From Theodoxus fluviatilis (taxonomy: Eukaryota > Mollusca > Gastropoda > Cycloneritida > Neritidae), in the NCBI GenBank assembly GCA_034096865.1, contig JAWQFJ010000464.1:98041-125809 (forward strand): a stretch of 27,769 bases of DNA. The letters are read 5' to 3'. Positions 21,591 through 27,769 of this stretch are shown piece after piece; positions within the stretch are counted from its first letter, which is position 1; each line of letters begins with the position of its first letter. The position numbers were made by a program, and so were the translations under genes. The notes below the pieces were generated by a model. It did no database searches and was not told the origin of the DNA. It worked only from the letters and a program-made list of their open reading frames with translations.

Positions 21591-21899
21591 GCGTGCTGTC
21601 TGGGTATCCTCTGTGGCTCGCTGTGAGTCAGCAAAGGTCAAGCCTGTCCACTCTTTGATGTAGTATTCCCACCTCTTTCTCTGCCTGCCTCTCCTTCTCC
21701 CACCTGGTACGCGTACGGTACCTTGCAGGATGGTCTTGGCCAGCCCACTGCCTCTTGACACGTGACCGTACCACTTCAGCTTTCTGCTTTTCACGATTGA
21801 GAGCAGGTCTTCGTGCTGTCCAATTGCTCTCCTGACCCTGTTGCTGATTTCCTCATTCGTGACATGGTCTTTATATGAGATGTTCAAAATCTTGCAGTG
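21591..21899 (-). pseudogene. C-terminal fragment of a non-LTR retrotransposon ORF
   Basis: The - strand frame reads HCKILNISYKDHVTNEEISN, then SRKLKWYGHVSRGSGLAKTI and GRRRGRQRKRWEYYIKEWTG, the tail found at the end of many endonuclease/RT LINE proteins (often annotated craniofacial development protein 2-like). It ends near TEDTQTARNSW and then runs into CCAGCCCTGG-like sequence related to the array at 17373-17815. There is no RT core, so it is an isolated, truncated remnant. It lies upstream of the candidate first exon on the same strand. Confidence 0.8.
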
Positions 21900-21956
21900 G
21901 TTTACGGAAAAGAACGTTATAGATGCATGCTTTAAAAACACTCAGCCATATCAGTT

Positions 21957-22176
21957 TTCAATGGCACATTTGGTAGAGCATTGAACTCTTGGTCATGCGT
22001 GCGCTGAAACTTTTTTCTCTCTTTTTTCGAGAGGTTGTGGGTTCATACCCGACCTGGTTTTTTGTGGTTTTGTGTATGTGTGTTTTCCCCTCCTCTTTTC
22101 TCGAGAGGTTGCGGGTTCGAACCCGATCTTTTTTAAATAGTGCCAAAACCTGGAGGTTCAGCGCCAGCGGTTTTTA
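21957..22176 (+). mobile_element. tRNA-headed SINE, copy 2
   Basis: Same family as 13148-13400 in the opposite orientation: TGGCACATTTGGTAGAGCA head, ACTCTTGGTCATGCGTG, two CGAGAGGTTG-GGGTTC-ACCCGA units, and the tail ACCTGGAGGTTCAGCGCCAGC. The B-box stretch present in copy 1 (about 16 bases after TCATGCGTG) is missing here, so the pol III promoter is probably broken. Confidence 0.8.
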
Positions 22177-22741
22177 TAGAACATACAGAGCCTTCAACAC
22201 TCGTTACTCACTACCAACACGAAGGGCTAACTCCTGTGCAGATACATGCAACTCTCACATGCATCTACTCACTGACCAGCATGCTGTAGTTAATTGCACC
22301 CAAAAATGCTATTTTTTTCTGACAGATTGAGAGAATGAACGTTCCAATGATGAACATTAGTTGAACGAATGACGATTTCTAACTTTAATGTATGAAAAGC
22401 GTGACCCACCAAGGGACAGCACTCTATTCTGTGAATAAGTTTGCAGTCCGCGAAATGGCGGGTAAGTATGTAGTAGTAGTAGCAAAGACCCTATACAATA
22501 AGATGGTTCATCCGGCACTCGGCCTATATAAAACATGATGACGGAGCCGACCGTGGCGCCCCAAGCGGAATCGTTGACGCTCGAGTCAAAAGACTCTTCC
22601 ACAAAAAATCTTCCACATACCGCGTGAGCGATGCATGTTGACAATTAAGCGCTCTTTGCCACTCGTGAACACCAACATCAGTGAAGCGCTTCACTTGTTG
22701 AAGGGATGTAACTCTTATGCGCTGCTTGGGTAAATGCTAAG
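22177..22741. other. Unassigned sequence
   Basis: No gene recognised. A - strand open frame (22644-22357) has no resemblance that I can name and no clear splice borders. A small palindrome GAAGCGCTTC lies near 22683. Confidence 0.45.
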
Positions 22742-22997
22742 ATGGCGGATATGAACGCTCTTTCGCCACGTGAAGCAGTAGTACGTGTTTTGTTTGATGA
22801 AATGGCATCAGAAATGGCATCAATAGGAAGTGATGAGCCATGCAATTCCTGCCATAATCATGGCAATTGCAACATCAAAAGAGAAGAAGGAGCCACTAGG
22901 CACCGCACGAATAGAGGACTACGTTGAGAAAACGGTGCCGACCTATGGTGATGGACTCTTCAGGGCACATTTTCGGATGTGTCGAGCATCGTTTCAG
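22742..22997 (+). pseudogene. PIF/Harbinger (HARBI1-like) transposase first exon, frameshifted
   Basis: ATG at 22742 opens MADMNALSPREAVVRVLFDE. From about 22830 the family-like sequence lies in another frame: ARIEDYVEKTVPTYGDGLFR, then AHFRMCRASFQ, followed by GTTAGT (donor at 22998). The YVE-x-x-V-P-x-Y-x-D-x-x-F-x-x-HFRM-x-R-x-x-F pattern is the N-terminal region of HARBI1-type nucleases. The catalytic DDE part is not found downstream, where satellites begin, so this is an orphan, broken exon. Confidence 0.75.
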
Positions 22998-23058
22998 GTT
23001 AGTATTTGTTTGGTGCGTTCTGTTATTTTACATTATGTCAGAGATAATATGTGATATA

Positions 23059-23060
<2 letters not shown>

Positions 23061-23115
<55 letters not shown>

Positions 23116-23166
23116 GTGTGTACATGTGTGTGTGTGTATACATGTGTGTGTGTGTGTGTGTGTGTG
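23061..23166. repeat. (TG)n microsatellite
   Basis: Mostly TG units with CG and TACA interruptions. Confidence 0.96.
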
Positions 23167-23289
23167 ACGGTGTGTGTGGAGTGTCTTATATTAACCTCTT
23201 CGCTGCCAAGCCTTTTTAACACTGTGTGACAACCATTTGCCAAAGGTTTTTTTTTGGCGACGCAGGGTACTTGCGAGGAAAAAATCATG

Positions 23290-24365
23290 TAAAACACATT
23301 TTCGAAGAAAAGTACCCATAATCTATATTTTTCTAAAAGAGCATTGGACAAGGAACAGATTGATGTAAAGAATTTGTTTATTAGACTTCTGTATAGAAAA
23401 TGACAAAGCCATGAACATACAAAAACACTTTTTGGCATCATATTTTTTGGTACTATTGGTACCACCAAATCATCACTCAGTGACCAAAACAAGTGCAAAT
23501 GATTTCAAAGTATGCCTAGACTATAGGTCAACTCACACTATAAACCACTAACATTTCTGACTATCCTCAGCAGAGTGATAGACAAATGAATAGGAGTACC
23601 CATTTTCCTCATTTTCGGCTGTAAATGGGTGACGATGATGAACAATTTCTTGCGTGCACAATATTCATAAAACTACACATAACTTGTATTATTCTGGAAG
23701 AGAAATAGACAAAAAAAATGTCTTCCCAACAATTCACAATAAATGGACCATTCTGCAGAAAATGACAGAGCCATAAACACACAAAAACATTTTTAGGCAT
23801 CATATTTTTGGTACTATTGGTATCACCAAATCATCACTGAGTGACTAAACCAAGTGCAAATGGTTTCAAAGTATCCCTAGACTATAGGCTATATATAGGA
23901 CAACTCACACTATAAACCACTAACATTTCTGACTACCCTCAGCAGAGTGATAGACAAATGAATAGGAGTACCCATTTTCCTCATTTTCGGCTGTAAATGG
24001 GTGACGATGATAAAAAAAATTCTGGCATGCACAATATTCATGAAACCTACACATAACTTGTATTTTTATGGAAGAAAAATGAACAAAGAATGTCTTTCCA
24101 ACAACTCACAATAAATGGACCACTCTGCAGAAAATGACAGAGCTATGAACACACAAAAACATTTTTAGGGATCATATTTTTGGTACTATTGGTACCACCA
24201 AATCATCACTCAGTTATGCCTAGACTATAGGACAACTCACACTATAAACCACTTACATTTCTGACTATCCTCAGCAGAGTGATAGACAAATAAATAGGAG
24301 TACCCATTTATCTCATTTTCGGCTGTAAATGGATGACGACGATAAACAATTTCTGGCATGCACAA
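23290..24365. repeat. Three tandem copies of a ~335-370-bp repeat
   Basis: GAAAATGACA followed by GAGCC or AAGCC recurs at about 23397, 23757 and 24128. Shared blocks include CATATTTTTGGTACTATTGG, CCTAGACTATAGG, AACTCACACTATAAACCACT, GCAGAGTGATAGACAAATGA and TTTTCGGCTGTAAATGG. The first copy is diverged at its start, and the third lacks part of the segment after CACTCAG. There is no coding signal in any frame. Confidence 0.88.
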
Positions 24366-24690
24366 TCCTCTTTCTATGGACATGCTTCCAGCCACGCCCC
24401 CTTCAACACGGTAGTGAAAGATTTTCTTCTAAACATATGATCCTGGCCATCATAGATGTCATGTAGTGAATTCCTTCATTATGAAACCATATACAGTGCT
24501 TCCCACTTAACCTTAATACAAACCCGATTATCATAAATCCTTGGTTAAGTCAAAGTGATTCTCTGTCCCTGGCCAGCTGCACTTCATTTCAACAAATCTT
24601 CCTCGCTTAACAGAAACTCTGAGAAGACGAAACATTTTGATAAATCAAAGCTTTCTGCAGCTTCTGGGACAACACATTCCCCAAGAAACA
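24366..24690. other. Spacer before the 60-bp satellite
   Basis: TACAGTGCTTCCCACTTAACC at 24492 onward, with later GGTTAAGTCAAAGTG and CTTAACAGAAAC, resembles an end of a pogo/Tigger-type DNA transposon flanked by TA. No opposite end or transposase is visible, so it stays a weak suggestion. Confidence 0.35.
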
Positions 24691-26678
24691 CACCATGACA
24701 TACACAAATAACAGTGAGTATTTCAGTGCTTTGCAAAGTAAGTCTGTCAGCACCATGACATACACAAATACCATTGAGTAGTTCAGTGCTTTGCAAAGTA
24801 AGTCTGTCAGCACCATGACATACACAAATAACAGTGAGTATTTCAGTGCTTTGCAATCAGCACCATGACATACACAAATAACAGTGAGTATTTCAGTGCT
24901 TTGCATTCAGCACCATGACATACACAACTAACATTGAGTATTTCAGTGCTTTGCATTCAGCACCATGACATACACAAATAACAGTGAGTATTTCAGTGCT
25001 TTGCAAAGTAAGTCTGTCAGCACCATGACATACACAAATACCATTGATTGAGTAGTTCAGTGCTTTGCAAAGTAAGTCTGTCAGCACCATGACATACACA
25101 AATACCATTGATTGAGTAGTTCAGTGCTTTGCAAAGTAAGTCTGTCAGCACCATGACATACACAAATAACATTGAGTAGTTCAGTGCTTTGCAAAGTAAG
25201 TCTGTCAGCACCATGACATACACAAATACCATTGATTGAGTAGTTCAGTGCTTTGCAAAGTAAGTCTGTCAGCACCATGACATACACAAATAACATTGAG
25301 TAGTTCAGTGCTTTGCAAAGTAAGTCTGTCAGCACCATGACATACACAAATACCATTGATTGAGTAGTTCAGTGCTTTGCAAAGTAAGTCTGTCAGCACC
25401 ATGACATACACAAATAACAGTGAGTAGTTCAGTGCTTTGCAAAGTAAGTCTGTCAGCACCATGACATACACAAATAACAGTGAGTATTTCAGTGCTTTGC
25501 AAAGTAAGTCTGTCAGCACCATGACATACACAAATAACAGTGAGTATTTCAGTGCTTTGCAATCAGCACCATGACATACACAAATAACAGTGAGTATTTC
25601 AGTGCTTTGCATTCAGCACCATGACATACACAACTAACATTGAGTATTTCAGTGCTTTGCATTCAGCACCATGACATACACAAATAACAGTGAGTATTTC
25701 AGTGCTTTGCAAAGTAAGTCTGTCAGCACCATGACATACACAAATACCATTGATTGAGTAGTTCAGTGCTTTGCAAAGTAAGTCTGTCAGCACCATGACA
25801 TACACAAATACCATTGATTGAGTAGTTCAGTGCTTTGCAAAGTAAGTCTGTCAGCACCATGACATACACAAATAACATTGAGTAGTTCAGTGCTTTGCAA
25901 AGTAAGTCTGTCAGCACCATGACATACACAAATACCATTGATTGAGTAGTTCAGTGCTTTGCAAAGTAAGTCTGTCAGCACCATGACATACACAAATAAC
26001 AGTGAGTAGTTCAGTGCTTTGCAAAGTAAGTCTGTCAGCACCATGACATACACAAATAACAGTGAGTATTTCAGTGCTTTGCAAAGTAAGTCTGTCAGCA
26101 CCATGACATACACAAATACCATTGAGTAGTTCAGTGCTTTGCAAAGTAAGTCTGTCAGCACCATGACATACACAAATAACAGTGAGTATTTCAGTGCTTT
26201 GCAATCAGCACCATGACATACACAAATAACAGTGAGTATTTCAGTGCTTTGCATTCAGCACCATGACATACACAACTAACATTGAGTATTTCAGTGCTTT
26301 GCATTCAGCACCATGACATACACAAATAACAGTGAGTATTTCAGTGCTTTGCAAAGTAAGTCTGTCAGCACCATGACATACACAAATACCATTGATTGAG
26401 TAGTTCAGTGCTTTGCAAAGTAAGTCTGTCAGCACCATGACATACACAAATACCATTGATTGAGTAGTTCAGTGCTTTGCAAAGTAAGTCTGTCAGCACC
26501 ATGACATACACAAATAACATTGAGTAGTTCAGTGCTTTGCAAAGTAAGTCTGTCAGCACCATGACATACACAAATAACAGTTAGTAGTTCAGTGCTTTGC
26601 AAAGTAAGTCTGTCAGCACCATGACATACACAAATAACATTGAGTAGTTCAGTGCTTTGCAAAGTAAGTCTGTCAGCA
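24691..26678. repeat. 60-bp satellite, 34 monomers with higher-order structure
   Basis: Monomers begin CACCATGACATACACAA; I count 34 starts from 24691 to 26617. Three length classes occur: 60; 64 (ATTG duplicated in CCATTGATTGAG); and 50 (ten bases missing around AAAGTAAGTC). The order of classes repeats: block 24861-25566 (706 bp, 12 monomers), block 25567-26208 (642 bp, 11 monomers) and a partial block from 26209. The blocks differ by one 64-bp monomer. Three - strand frames (25108-24893, 25814-25599, 26456-26241) have identical translations, so homogenisation is recent. No coding role is suggested, because monomer lengths break the frame. Confidence 0.95.
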
Positions 26679-26756
26679 AAGTATTTGCCTGTTTTGTATC
26701 ATCTCTGTGACAAGTTTCTGTGTTAATCATCAGTGGCTTTCATCTTTAATATGTAG

Positions 26757-26875
26757 GCTCTTGTCAGGCCTTTAGAGAATCACTTGGAAACCATAGTTCT
26801 TCATTATTGCACTGTGAGCAGGCACGAGAGGCAGTCTTGGAGAGGAGAAAGCAGGCCGCTCTCACTGGAGAGCAA
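26757..26875 (+). CDS. Weak candidate exon
   Basis: ATCTTTAATATGTAG precedes 26757 and GTAAAT follows 26875. Between them the frame is open for 39 codons (phase 1 to phase 0), including SSLLHCEQAREAVLERRKQA. Its entry phase would fit the phase 1 exit of the SRCR exon at 17209, but the distance is 9.5 kb and there is no SRCR-like sequence. The acceptor pyrimidine tract is poor. It could be chance or belong to another gene. Confidence 0.25.
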
Positions 26876-27004
26876 GTAAATTATTTTATCCTGCAAGTGC
26901 CATAAGTGGCATACATTTTTGGGGGCATATATCAACACACATACAGTTTCATTGTCTCACTGTTATTTTGAGAAATACCCACACCTGACTTATTAATGTA
27001 CACC

Positions 27005-27769
27005 TCACAAATGGCTCAGTTTCAGCATCTTCCTATTTCTTCGTCCAGAGGTAGTGGCAAACCCCCTAGAATTAACTTTCAAAGTAAAGTTAAGCCTCAC
27101 ATTGAGAAAGATGGCCCATATTTTCTCATTCATTTGACATGCACGGGGGCAGTTCAAGCCAAACGCAGGCAATCTGGAGCAGAGTTTCTTTTTCATTGAT
27201 GCTGTCAGTCTGGCCTTCACCTTGTCCATGTGATAGATCTTTTCTACATCACTGACATACACAGATTCCATTTGCTTGACAGTGTCAAACAATTCGGCAC
27301 TGGGAACCACAAGACCGTGTACCGTGTCCTCAAGCTGTTTATTCAAGAAGAAAAACTCGCTCTCCTGCCCACTTAGGTTGCCTAGAGCCTGCTGCCTGCA
27401 ATCACTGCACACCTTTTGCTGCAGCTTATTTGCAACGTACCCGGCAATATAGAAGAGGACATTTTCTTCTCCAGTTACAGAAAGGTTACTGGCAAGGGGT
27501 GCAGGGCTAGAAATTACCTGCAGGAGTTGGTCGTCTTCAGACTGTTCTATGCTTGGGGGCATTGCTTGTTCACCCAGAAATGGCGGAATTTCTCGTGCCA
27601 CATACTCGGGTGGAATTTCTTGTGCATGTGGCTCGGGTGGAATTTCTTGTGCATGTGGCTCGGGTGGAATCACTGGTGCATCTAGGACTGCAGCGCTCAG
27701 AGACGACAAAGAGAGTAGAAACTTGTCAGAATCTGCCAAGCAGTTGCTGTTGTCGCTGTGGAGGAGTAT
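27005..27769 (-). CDS. C-terminal part of a P-element/THAP9-like transposase, 5' end outside the window
   Basis: The - strand frame is open from the window edge to the stop at 27005-27007. The family-like part begins NVLFYIAGYVANKLQQKVCS with C-x-x-C, then HGLVVPSAELFDTVKQMESV, and ends NEKIWAIFLNVRLNFTLKVN. This pattern is the C-terminal region after the RNase H-like core in P-type transposases and THAP9 relatives. No ATG is visible, and the frame continues beyond the edge, so the THAP and catalytic domains would lie outside. The N-terminal side has 2.5 copies of a 9-residue repeat EIPPEPHAQ (27-bp repeats, about 27595-27675). No stop or frameshift occurs in about 250 codons, so it may be intact or recent. 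It need not be the same family as the THAP exons at 15404 and 16879. Confidence 0.72.
   Translation of the reverse strand: MLLHSDNSNCLADSDKFLLSLSSLSAAVLDAPVIPPEPHAQEIPPEPHAQEIPPEYVAREIPPFLGEQAMPPSIEQSEDDQLLQVISSPAPLASNLSVTGEENVLFYIAGYVANKLQQKVCSDCRQQALGNLSGQESEFFFLNKQLEDTVHGLVVPSAELFDTVKQMESVYVSDVEKIYHMDKVKARLTASMKKKLCSRLPAFGLNCPRACQMNEKIWAIFLNVRLNFTLKVNSRGFATTSGRRNRKMLKLSHL

Noticed and set aside
21957..22040. A genuine tRNA gene
   Set aside because: No complete cloverleaf: anticodon arm and B box are disrupted and the sequence is a member of a dispersed pair.
23191..23260. piggyBac-like end (TTAACCTCTTCGCTGCC)
   Set aside because: TTAA plus a CCT start is suggestive, but no opposite end or transposase is visible.
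24584..26662. Many - strand frames with an ICVCHGADRLTLQ repeat
   Set aside because: Frames of the 60-bp satellite; monomers of 50 and 64 bp break the phase and there is no start or splice context.

Overview
The window is eukaryotic, almost certainly metazoan, DNA. It has spliced exons with GT/AG borders, one SRCR domain split over two exons, and dense transposon and satellite sequence. Many (GACA)n and (GA)n tracts, tRNA-headed SINEs, THAP/P-type, Harbinger and Mag-like Ty3/gypsy elements suggest a marine mollusc, probably a gastropod. That assignment is inference. There are no bacterial-type operons, CRISPR arrays or functional RNA genes that I can support.

Two host-type genes can be argued from splice sites and phases. 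On the + strand, one SRCR domain is encoded by exons 1879-2038 and 17028-17209. Both outer borders are phase 1, the internal junction is phase 2, and the intron is about 15 kb. The two cysteines of one conserved disulfide are both tyrosine. On the - strand, four exon-like blocks (21462-21294, 20544-20380, 19035-18867, 18587-18418) followed by an AATAAA form a candidate small gene in the flank after the second SRCR exon. One junction in it does not fit in phase.

Layout: 354-1810 broken 5'-truncated CR1/L2-like LINE; 1879-2038 SRCR exon; 2290-5325 a 48-bp minisatellite of about 63 units with higher-order duplications; 5478-12000 a complete but dead Mag-like Ty3/gypsy element (two 234-bp LTRs, 5-bp target duplication, PBS, PPT) whose gag is interrupted by a 1,442-bp solo-LTR-like insertion at 6148-7589; 13148-13400 SINE; 13548-14122 foldback element; 14459-15066 duplicated repeat ending in (GACA)n; 15274-17009 two inverted arms, each with the first exon of a THAP protein; 17028-17209 SRCR exon; 17373-17815 a 9-bp-based minisatellite; 18257-21462 the - strand gene between long (GA)n tracts; 21591-21899 LINE C-terminus; 21957-22176 second SINE; 22742-22997 Harbinger-like first exon; 23290-24365 tandem ~350-bp repeats; 24691-26678 a 34-unit 60-bp satellite with higher-order structure; 27005-27769 the C-terminal part of a P-element/THAP9-like transposase that runs off the window.

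No new enzymatic system is evident. The most interesting biology is the unusual SRCR domain, the long inverted arms that would fold inside its intron with the downstream acceptor only 18 bases beyond one arm, the antisense gene, and several recently homogenised satellites.
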